DNA of 21,352 bases from Burkholderiales bacterium (GTDB lineage Bacteria > Pseudomonadota > Gammaproteobacteria > Burkholderiales > Thiobacillaceae): positions 1-21,352 of the forward strand of contig SXTL01000054.1 in the NCBI GenBank assembly GCA_005790965.1, read 5' to 3'. Below, one piece after another: positions 8,028-14,522 of the stretch (its first letter is position 1; each line of letters opens with the position of its first letter). Below the pieces are notes generated by a model. That model worked only from the letters and a program-made list of their open reading frames with translations, was not told the DNA's origin and searched no databases. Made by a program: the position numbers and the translations under genes.

Positions 8028-8450
8028 GTGTCGCTCGCCGCTCCTTCTGCTTCCCGCGTAGCGCTTTATCTCGACACCCCTCTGTCGCGAGACTTAATGG
8101 CGCAGGTGCTCGAGCACTGCCGGACAATGAAAGCGAGCCTGCTTTGTCTCGCGCCACCACCCCGCCACCTAGCGGTGTCAAGGCTTGAGCCACACCTTGG
8201 CGCCCTGGCTGAAACTCAGATCGAATGGGACATCCAGGGTATTGAGAACGATCAGGCCAACCCGTTTCGTGACCTCGAAGGGATTGCGCTGTTGGTATGC
8301 GATGGGGCTTCAGCCCTGGCCCGCTATCACGGCGCGCTGCCGGCACCTCTGCGGGTGTTGCTAAACCCGGAGACCCGCATTGCACACAACCCTCTCAGAC
8401 CCGAAATAACGGTCGACTGGCTGGCGCCGCGCTTCAACCGGGGTTTCTAA
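8028..8450 (+). CDS. Small USP-like protein, paralogue of the one at 4310-4684
   Basis: A 140-residue soluble protein starting at GTG 8028, with GGAG six bases upstream. After a first strand RVALYLDTP comes the helix ending EHCRTMKASLLCLAPPP (29-45), which matches the C-R-x-M-x-A-x-L-x2-L-A-x-P pattern of the other USP-like protein. A later strand GIALLVCDGAS occupies the place of the USP nucleotide loop but lacks its glycine motif. Its own sigma-54-type promoter lies just upstream. The gene runs tail to tail into the gamma carbonic anhydrase, with a four-base overlap of the ends. The function is unknown; a regulatory partner of a nearby transporter is a guess. Confidence 0.6.
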   Translation: MSLAAPSASRVALYLDTPLSRDLMAQVLEHCRTMKASLLCLAPPPRHLAVSRLEPHLGALAETQIEWDIQGIENDQANPFRDLEGIALLVCDGASALARYHGALPAPLRVLLNPETRIAHNPLRPEITVDWLAPRFNRGF

Positions 8451-9007
8451 AACTCATTGCGGATCCGCTTGTAGCCGCGTACCAGTTCCAGGTTGGCCTG
8501 GGCAACACTTTCCGAGAACCCGGCCTGGTCCGGGGTCACCGGGGTGATGGTCGCCAGCTCGGCGTCAGAGTGGATGTTGCTGGTCGAGGGGATGTAGAAA
8601 CCGGGCGGCACATGACAGCCTTCGACGACCGAGTTGTGGCGCACCACCGAACCCTCGCCCACTTCGCAATTGAACAGCACCGAATTGAATCCGATAAAGC
8701 AGTTGTCGCCCACCGTGCAAGGGCCGTGCACGATGGAGCGGTGGGCGATGGAGGTGCCGCGCCCGATGCGCACGCCACCGCCGGCCTTGCAGTGGATGAC
8801 GACGCCATCCTGAATGTTTGAGTTGGCACCAATCACGATTGGCTCCATATCGTCGGCTTCGTTCACCTCGTCGGCACGGATGACGGCATAGGGGCCGATA
8901 AAGACATTTTCTTCAACAATGACCTTGCCGCAGAGGATTGCCGTGGGGTCGACAAACGCCGTTTCGTGAACAACGGGTACATCGCCATTGGGGTTGCGTC
9001 GAATCAT
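8447..9007 (-). CDS. Gamma-class carbonic anhydrase (Cam/CamH type)
   Basis: A 186-residue left-handed beta-helix protein of hexapeptide repeats with a C-terminal helix. The catalytic set of the Methanosarcina Cam family is all present with correct spacing: Arg44 and Asp46 (VIRADE), Gln66, Asp67 and His72 (IQDGVVIH), His89 and His94 (AHRSIVH). These include the three His zinc/iron ligands of the trimer. Glu47 matches the Cam Glu62. The long acidic loop after the first ligand His, which carries the Cam proton-shuttle Glu84, is missing, as in CamH proteins. GGAG lies five bases before the ATG. No signal peptide is visible, so it should act in the cytoplasm, interconverting CO2 and bicarbonate. 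It is divergent from SulP-2, which suggests a role in handling imported bicarbonate. Confidence 0.88.
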   Translation of the reverse strand: MIRRNPNGDVPVVHETAFVDPTAILCGKVIVEENVFIGPYAVIRADEVNEADDMEPIVIGANSNIQDGVVIHCKAGGGVRIGRGTSIAHRSIVHGPCTVGDNCFIGFNSVLFNCEVGEGSVVRHNSVVEGCHVPPGFYIPSTSNIHSDAELATITPVTPDQAGFSESVAQANLELVRGYKRIRNEF

Positions 9008-9104
9008 GGGAACTCCAGTAAGAACAATGTCAGGAATTATGCGTGCATCAACAACACCCGGCCAGAAATAAATACAACTTATCAGGATGCCTGCATCTAC
9101 TTGG

Positions 9105-9142
9105 TAGAATTGCTACGCATAGCAACGCTAGTGTTGCTTTTT
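9105..9142 (+). promoter_or_regulatory. Overlapping inverted repeats between gamma-CA and SulP-2
   Basis: The 190-base divergent gap holds a -10-like TAGAAT (9105-9110), a perfect dyad TTGCTA-CGCA-TAGCAA (9110-9125), and a second stem AGCAAC-GCTAGT-GTTGCT (9121-9126/9133-9138) running into five T residues. The two stems share AGCAA and cannot form together. The second resembles a weak intrinsic terminator or attenuator ahead of SulP-2. The GCAAC/GTTGC units also resemble the dyad upstream of the kinase gene, so they may be binding sites instead. No good sigma-54 site is seen here. Confidence 0.4.
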
Positions 9143-9197
9143 GTAATTGTTATCTGCCGGCTGGGAACAAACCAGCCTTTGTTGATGGGCCCACCGA

Positions 9198-11330
9198 ATG
9201 ACGAATCCTCTGCTGCTCCGCCTGTTCCCCTTCCTTGCCTGGTTTCCCATTAGCACCACCCTGTTGCGCGGTGACATGATCGCTGGCATCACCGGTGCGT
9301 TGGTGTTAGTGCCCAAGGCAATGGCGTATGCGCAGCTCTCCGGTCTACCCATTTATTACGGCTTGTATGTCGCCCTGGTCCCGGCGGTTCTGGGCGCACT
9401 ATGGGGATCGTCGCGGCAGCTTTCCACGGGTCCGGTGGCCATCGTTTCACTGATGACAGCAGCTGCCATCACCCCCTTTGCCGTACCGTTCTCGGAAGAG
9501 TTCATCGGCCTGGCCTTGGTGCTGGCCTTCCTGGTCGGCCTGATCCAGTTTTTGCTGGGGGCTTTTAAGCTCGGCACCATCGTCAACTTTGTGTCGCACC
9601 CGGTCATCCTCGGCTTCATGAACGCGGCGGCCATCATCATTGCCTTGTCGCAACTGGATATGCTGCTGGGCATCCCCAAAGGCCGCAGCGATTCCTTCTT
9701 GTTCGATATTTGGGAAATGTTCGGCTATCTGCCGCAAACCCATCTCCCTACTTTGGCCATGTCGGCCTTTGCCCTGGCACTGATGCTTGGTCTGAAAAAG
9801 ATCCATTCCCTGTCCAAGCTCTCCGTTCTGATTGCCGTCGTTGTCACGATTATCGTTAGCGCCAGCATCGAATTCGAACACAAGACCCACGGCAGCGCCG
9901 ATCAGATCGCCGATCAAGCCACGCAGCAAATGGCCCGCGATTACATCACCGCCGATCGGCTCATCCAATCCATGAATGTCCAGGCCACCGAACTTTCCAG
10001 CCAAATGCGGGATGCCAGCAAGGTGCACGATGTCCGCACGGTGACCGACCTGGAATACACCATCGACCTCATGAAGATGGACCTCCAAACCCTGGAGACC
10101 GAAAACAAGGGGCGAATGCATGCCATGCGCAAGCTTCAATTCGCACGCAGCGAGGGCCATGATGACGCCGCTACGAAGCTCTTCCTAGAAGGCCAGGTGC
10201 CGGCCGGCATTGCAACAGATGGCCGTCTCTGGCATATCAAAAAAATTGAAAAAGGCGACTTGAAGCTGGTCGGTGGTGGTGATGTGGTCGGCAATATCCC
10301 CGCCGGTTTACCCGCCTTCCGCATTCCCCCGCTATCTCTGGACACGCTTGTGGCGTTACTCTCGGCCGCCTTTGTGATCGCTCTGGTCGCCTTCATGGAA
10401 TCCATTTCCATGGCCAAGGCTCTAGCTGCGCAAACCAAACAGCGCCTAGATCCAAATCAGGAATTGATTGGTCAAGGCCTGGCCAATATCGGCGGCTCTT
10501 TCTTCCAGTCTTACCCGGCGTGCGGCTCTTTTACAGGCTCGGCCATCAACCTGCAGGCCGGTGCCAAAACCGGGTTCGCCATGGTGTTCAACGGCCTATT
10601 CGTGGCGGTCACCCTGTTGCTGTTGACGCCTTACCTCTACCACCTGCCCAAGGCGACCTTGGCCGTTATCATCCTGCTGGCCGTTACCAGTCTGATCACA
10701 CCCAAGGCGCTGAAACATACTTGGCAGGCCAGCCGCACCGACGGCATCGTGGCCCTGACCACCTTCATCATTACCCTCTTGGCCGCGCCGCATCTGGACA
10801 AGGGCATCATGATTGGCGCGGTTCTGGCCATCCTGCTCTTCCTGTATCGTACCATGAAGCCGCGCGTCGCAATTCTCGGTCGGTTTGGCGATGGCACCCT
10901 GCGCGACATCAAGGTGAACCCGAATCTGGCCACCAGCAAACATGTGGTCGCCATGCGCTTCGATGGTTCGCTTTACTTTGCCAACATCGCCCACTTCGAA
11001 GATGCCGTGCTGGAGGCGGTTGCCGACCACAAAGACGCCAAGTATGTCCTAGTCGTCGGTGATGCCATTAACCAGCTCGATGCATCTGGTGAAGAGGTGG
11101 TGCATCACTTGGTTGAGCGCCTGCGCGACTCCGGGGTCGAGATCCTCTTCTCTGGCTTGAAAAAGCAGATTCTCGATGTCATGCGTGCCACCGGCCTGCT
11201 CGAATTTATCGGCAGCCATAATATGTTTGCCACCGAAAATCAGGCCCTGTCAGCCATTTATGAGCGACTTGGGGAAGAGGCGGCAGACGATCTGCTGTGC
11301 CCGATGCCCTCCAACTGGAAGAACACCTAA
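9198..11330 (+). CDS. SulP-family anion transporter with STAS domain and insertion (SulP-2)
   Basis: A 710-residue paralogue of SulP-1, similar along its whole length: DMIAGITGALVLVPKAMAYAQ at the start, FMESISMAKALA and DPNQELIGQGLAN in the second half, and a STAS domain to the end (LDASGEEVVHHL shared exactly). It shares the insertion between the same two helices (about 226-361), although its sequence differs strongly there apart from VPAG and KLVGGG. The anion-site motif reads ACGSFTGSAIN (441-451): the Arg conserved in SulP-1, SulP-3 and most of the family is Gly447 here, and Cys442 replaces Ser. Transport may therefore differ in substrate, or the protein may be a sensor. The start has no clear Shine-Dalgarno. 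It leads an operon with the CBS and DASS genes and is divergent from the gamma carbonic anhydrase. Confidence 0.9.
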   Translation: MTNPLLLRLFPFLAWFPISTTLLRGDMIAGITGALVLVPKAMAYAQLSGLPIYYGLYVALVPAVLGALWGSSRQLSTGPVAIVSLMTAAAITPFAVPFSEEFIGLALVLAFLVGLIQFLLGAFKLGTIVNFVSHPVILGFMNAAAIIIALSQLDMLLGIPKGRSDSFLFDIWEMFGYLPQTHLPTLAMSAFALALMLGLKKIHSLSKLSVLIAVVVTIIVSASIEFEHKTHGSADQIADQATQQMARDYITADRLIQSMNVQATELSSQMRDASKVHDVRTVTDLEYTIDLMKMDLQTLETENKGRMHAMRKLQFARSEGHDDAATKLFLEGQVPAGIATDGRLWHIKKIEKGDLKLVGGGDVVGNIPAGLPAFRIPPLSLDTLVALLSAAFVIALVAFMESISMAKALAAQTKQRLDPNQELIGQGLANIGGSFFQSYPACGSFTGSAINLQAGAKTGFAMVFNGLFVAVTLLLLTPYLYHLPKATLAVIILLAVTSLITPKALKHTWQASRTDGIVALTTFIITLLAAPHLDKGIMIGAVLAILLFLYRTMKPRVAILGRFGDGTLRDIKVNPNLATSKHVVAMRFDGSLYFANIAHFEDAVLEAVADHKDAKYVLVVGDAINQLDASGEEVVHHLVERLRDSGVEILFSGLKKQILDVMRATGLLEFIGSHNMFATENQALSAIYERLGEEAADDLLCPMPSNWKNT

Positions 11331-11343
11331 CGATTCTTAACCG

Positions 11344-11359
11344 GGCGGCTCGGGCCGCC
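11344..11359 (+). other. GC-rich hairpin between SulP-2 and the CBS gene
   Basis: GGCGGC and GCCGCC form a perfect 6-bp stem with a TCGG loop in the 57-base gap after the SulP-2 stop. No T-run follows, so it more likely modulates mRNA stability or read-through than terminates. AGGAG before the CBS start lies just downstream. Confidence 0.4.
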
Positions 11360-11387
11360 TCCCCTGTGCGCAATAAAGGAGAAACCC

Positions 11388-11909
11388 ATGATTGCCGGCC
11401 ATGTAGCAGATATAACGGTCCCTTTAGATGAGTATCCAGCGGTCGGCCTGACCGCCACCTTGCACGACGCCTTCCAGGCGCTAACAAATCAAGCGCACAA
11501 AGCTGGGCATCCCTATCGCCATGTCCTCGTGCTCAACCCTAACAACGAATTGGTCGGCCTAATCGGGATGCGGGAACTCCTACACGGACTGTTTCCCGAC
11601 TATCTGCGCAGCCATGAGCACCGCCATTTTGAAGGCGCATCCAGCGAAGTGGCCAGCCTGACGACCATCTGGAGCGATACCTGCGATGCACAATGCCCGG
11701 TCGCCGCGCAACGCCCCGTTCGCGACTTCATGGGCCCGATTCGCGGACCAATCGATAGTCAGGCCCCCATTACCTTGGCGGCCTACCTCATGGTCGACCA
11801 CCAAACCAGCCTGCTACCCGTGATCGATCAGGGCCGTGTTATCGGCGTTTGCCGTTTAACCGATGTTTTTCAAATAGCCTACGAGCATATCCATCATGGC
11901 CAACAATAA
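11388..11909 (+). CDS. Stand-alone CBS-domain pair protein
   Basis: A 173-residue protein made of two CBS units: about 5-68 (ending ELVGLIGMRELLHGLF) and about 112-168 (VRDFMGPIRGPID...LLPVIDQGRVIGVCRLTDVF), with a His- and Asp-rich linker between. CBS pairs (Bateman modules) bind AMP, ATP or SAM and tune channels, transporters and enzymes. No signal peptide or membrane helix is seen, so it is cytoplasmic. AGGAG precedes the ATG. It overlaps the following carrier gene by 14 bases, which argues for coupled translation and a role in gating that carrier or SulP-2, by inference. Confidence 0.82.
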   Translation: MIAGHVADITVPLDEYPAVGLTATLHDAFQALTNQAHKAGHPYRHVLVLNPNNELVGLIGMRELLHGLFPDYLRSHEHRHFEGASSEVASLTTIWSDTCDAQCPVAAQRPVRDFMGPIRGPIDSQAPITLAAYLMVDHQTSLLPVIDQGRVIGVCRLTDVFQIAYEHIHHGQQ

Positions 11910-13383
11910 TCACTCATCCATAGCCATTGCTCCGGAAAAATCCAGTCTCAACCGGAGCAAACTAGGTTTCTTGCTGTTAGGCATAGCCATCTTCCTGGGT
12001 ATTTATTTTTCCCCGCCTTGGTCAATCGCCGTTGACCCTACCGGTAAGGCCTTCGTACTCAGTCCTGAGGGCAAGGCCGCGATCGGTTTATTTTTGATGG
12101 CCGGCATCTGGTGGGTGTTTGAGGTTATTCCCATCGGAGTCACCGCCATTGCCATCGGCGTATTCCAGGTACTGTTCGCCATCCGCCCAGCCAAAGAAGC
12201 CTTCCGGGACTTCATGGATCCCTCGGTGATGTTTATCTTCGGTTCCATGGTAGTTGGCTTGGCCTTTACAAAATCCGGCCTAACCAAACGCCTAGCCTAC
12301 AAGATGCTGACCGTAGCCGGTGAAAACACCAATATGATTTTGCTCGGCACCCTGATTGTCACCGCCGCCCTCGCACATGTCATGGCCCACACCGCCGCAG
12401 CCGCGACCATGTTCCCAATATTGCTAGCCATCTACGCCCTGTACGGTGAAGGCGACAAGCCAACCCAGTTCGGCAAATCCCTGTTTATCGGCATGGCTTA
12501 TTCGGCGGGTGCAGCCAGCATCATCACTTTCCTTGGCTCGGCTCGCGCACCGGCCGCTGCGGGGATGTACAAGGAATTCACCGGTAACGATATCGCCTTC
12601 TTCGATTTACCCCTCTACATGGCGGCCCTCGGCTGGATCATGGTATTTCTAATCTGGGTCTACCTCATTACCTTTATGAAGCCCGAGAAAAAAGAGATTG
12701 CCGGCTTAAAGAGTAAGGTTAGCAAACTTGCCTCCGCCCTGGGCCCCATCACCCACAAGGAAAAAATCGTGCTGGCCTGCGTTGTTGGCGTGGTGCTCCT
12801 GATGGCCGGGCAGTCTTTCCTGCCGGAGTTAAGGAGTATCGACCGCTCAGCCCTAATCCTGACCTCCACCCTGCTCTTTTTTATCCTCGGCGTCCTAACC
12901 GTTGAAGATTTGGAGGAGATCCCCTGGAACATTGTCCTTCTATTCTCCGGCGCCATGTCGATCGGCTTCTGTCTTTGGAAAACAGGCGCCGCACAGTGGA
13001 TGGCCGTCGAGTGGCTGGGTCTGCTACAAGATGCGCATTGGTGGGTGTTCGTGATGGGTTTCGCCGCTTTCGTACTGGTCATGACCAACTTCATCATGAA
13101 TGTGGCCGCCATTGCCATCTCATTGCCCGTGTCGCTGGTGATTGCCCAGTATTTAGGCGTAGCCCCCGAAGTCATCATGTACGCCTCGCTGGTCACCGCC
13201 GGGATGCCTTTTATGCTGTTGATCGGCGCGGCGCCCAACGCAATCGCCTACGACTCGAAGCAATTCACTACCGGTGAATTTTTCCGTCACGGCATAGCCA
13301 TGAGCGTCATCCTGCTTGTCGTTTTGGGCCTGACCATGGTCACTCTCTGGCCCCTGCTGGGCATGCCTATCCTGGCGAAATAA
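11896..13383 (+). CDS. SLC13/DASS-family carrier with altered SNT motifs
   Basis: A 495-residue membrane protein with the two-fold repeat of divalent anion:sodium symporters. Family features include WWVFEVIPIGVTAI (72-85), DPSVMFIFGSMVVGLAF, IPWNIVLLFSGAMSIGF (342-358) and GAAPNAIAYDSKQFTTGEF (444-462). The two hairpin-tip SNT motifs that bind sodium and substrate carboxylate are not kept: the first is Ala164-His165-Thr166 (HVMAHTAAAAT), the second Met401-Asn402-Val403 (NFIMNVAAIAI). The first-half counterpart of the PPN loop reads GSARAPAA. Usual substrates are succinate, citrate, sulfate or tartrate; these changes suggest a different anion or coupling. It overlaps the CBS gene by 14 bases and ends six bases from the convergent carbonic-anhydrase-like gene. 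Bicarbonate is possible from context only. Confidence 0.85.
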   Translation: MANNNHSSIAIAPEKSSLNRSKLGFLLLGIAIFLGIYFSPPWSIAVDPTGKAFVLSPEGKAAIGLFLMAGIWWVFEVIPIGVTAIAIGVFQVLFAIRPAKEAFRDFMDPSVMFIFGSMVVGLAFTKSGLTKRLAYKMLTVAGENTNMILLGTLIVTAALAHVMAHTAAAATMFPILLAIYALYGEGDKPTQFGKSLFIGMAYSAGAASIITFLGSARAPAAAGMYKEFTGNDIAFFDLPLYMAALGWIMVFLIWVYLITFMKPEKKEIAGLKSKVSKLASALGPITHKEKIVLACVVGVVLLMAGQSFLPELRSIDRSALILTSTLLFFILGVLTVEDLEEIPWNIVLLFSGAMSIGFCLWKTGAAQWMAVEWLGLLQDAHWWVFVMGFAAFVLVMTNFIMNVAAIAISLPVSLVIAQYLGVAPEVIMYASLVTAGMPFMLLIGAAPNAIAYDSKQFTTGEFFRHGIAMSVILLVVLGLTMVTLWPLLGMPILAK

Positions 13384-13389
13384 TTCCGA

Positions 13390-14436
13390 TCAAATGGCTT
13401 CCAGCGACCGATTACCCCAATTCAACACGCAGGTGCGTTGAGCCATTTTGGTCGCCAGATCCGGGTGTTCGGCCCGGATAACGCTGGCGGCAAAATCACT
13501 CATGAAGCGGGCCTTGAGTTCAGCGCGGGCGCGGTCGACGCCAATTTCATCGTAAGGCGCCGAGGCCAGCAGGAGGAAGCCATCATCGGGGATACGCCCG
13601 CCTTGCATATTCGATTTGATAATTCCCGCTGCCTTGCGGAGGGGATCGGCTAGATCGGGGCTGTAGGGGCCAATGATGAGGGCCTGGTTGGGCATATGCA
13701 GCCAGTCAAAGCCCCGCCCGATGCAGATCATCCATTCGCCGTGCTCCAGTTCGAGCGTGCGCTCGGTCTGGCGCACTTCAGCGATGTGATCGAGGTTCCC
13801 CAGCAGCAGCGGCAGCAAATCGGCCCGCACCTGCGCGGGCATATCCGGGAACAATTGCGTCAGGCACGGTAGCAGGCTGTCACGATCGGCCGCGCCCAGT
13901 TCAGCCAGATTCAGCACTTCACCCTGCGTGCCGTGCAGGATGAGGGCGTCTTCATCCGTCTCGAAGCCGCAGACCAAGGGATACACCGTGCCATGCCCGC
14001 TGCCAAACAAGGCCTCGACCTGCGCCTTGATCTCAAAGGTGTGAGCACGGGCGTCATGAGTGCAATAGTTGAAACCCGCGCAACCGCGGTGCTCACTGCC
14101 TTTTGAATAGTGATAGGTCATCATCATCAAACTGCGCCGCCCCGCCTTGACGACCTTGGTGACGGCATCGGTAATGGTTTCGCCTAAATGTGGCCATCCG
14201 AGATTGAACATGCCGCCCAAATTGCGGAATGGCTGAATGATGCCCGCCGGGGTGTTGGTCGCAATGGGGATGTTAATGCGCCCGTCCATGCATTTCATGA
14301 CCAAGATCGCCGTGGGGTGTTCGGCCAGGTAACGCTGGCGGGCGAGCCAAGCCTCGGGCTTGCTAAACTCAAGGGCATGACGATGCGCAAGATCGAATAA
14401 CCCGTCGATACGCTCGACGATGGGGCGGGCAGGCAT
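13390..14436 (-). CDS. Beta-carbonic-anhydrase-like protein
   Basis: A 348-residue protein. The beta-CA zinc and catalytic set is recognisable: Cys49-x-Asp51-x-Arg53 (KCMDGRINI), the FRNLGG strand (70-75) matching the family's RNAGG, and His116-x-x-Cys119 (SEHRGCAGF). The core is followed by ~220 residues, much longer than ordinary beta-CAs (about 200-230 in all), with a second region GEWMICIGRGFDWLHMPN (233-250). It is not a DabA (far larger), and the HxxC spacing differs from carboxysomal CsoSCA. The start at 14436 is chosen because GGAG lies five bases upstream; an in-frame ATG at 14490 has no such site. It is divergent from SulP-3 and likely cytoplasmic. It may hydrate CO2 or dehydrate imported bicarbonate, or be a non-catalytic relative. 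Confidence 0.7.
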   Translation of the reverse strand: MPARPIVERIDGLFDLAHRHALEFSKPEAWLARQRYLAEHPTAILVMKCMDGRINIPIATNTPAGIIQPFRNLGGMFNLGWPHLGETITDAVTKVVKAGRRSLMMMTYHYSKGSEHRGCAGFNYCTHDARAHTFEIKAQVEALFGSGHGTVYPLVCGFETDEDALILHGTQGEVLNLAELGAADRDSLLPCLTQLFPDMPAQVRADLLPLLLGNLDHIAEVRQTERTLELEHGEWMICIGRGFDWLHMPNQALIIGPYSPDLADPLRKAAGIIKSNMQGGRIPDDGFLLLASAPYDEIGVDRARAELKARFMSDFAASVIRAEHPDLATKMAQRTCVLNWGNRSLEAI

Positions 14437-14455
14437 GATGACTCCGCAATAAAAA

Positions 14456-14491
14456 TGGAATACCGACAGCTTATTCCACTGCGAATACAAT
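14456..14491. promoter_or_regulatory. Dyad TGGAATA-N9-TATTCCA and promoter between CA-like gene and SulP-3
   Basis: The perfect 7-bp arms lie at 14456-14462 and 14472-14478 in the 86-base divergent gap. A sigma-70-like plus-strand -10 (TACAAT, 14486-14491) with a poor -35 (CCGACA, 14463-14468) overlaps the dyad, so a bound regulator could control both genes at once. The regulator is not identified; the size and symmetry would suit a dimeric HTH or LysR-type protein. No such gene lies in the window. Confidence 0.5.
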
Positions 14492-14522
14492 ACAAGCGCC
14501 AGAACGATTGAAGAGAAAAACC

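Noticed and set aside
9045..9058. GC-N10-CC on the minus strand ahead of the gamma-CA gene, a possible sigma-54 site
   Set aside because: Outside the two dinucleotides the match is poor (CGGGTG instead of TGGCAC).
9163..9176. GG-N10-GC spacing upstream of SulP-2 resembling a sigma-54 site
   Set aside because: Only the spacing fits: the -24 half is TGGGAA and the -12 half CAGCC. Transcription would start only about ten bases before the ATG.
13390..14436. Assignment of the beta-CA-like protein as DabA or CsoSCA
   Set aside because: DabA is more than twice as long and pairs with DabB; CsoSCA has a different His/Cys spacing and sits with carboxysome shell genes, none of which are here.
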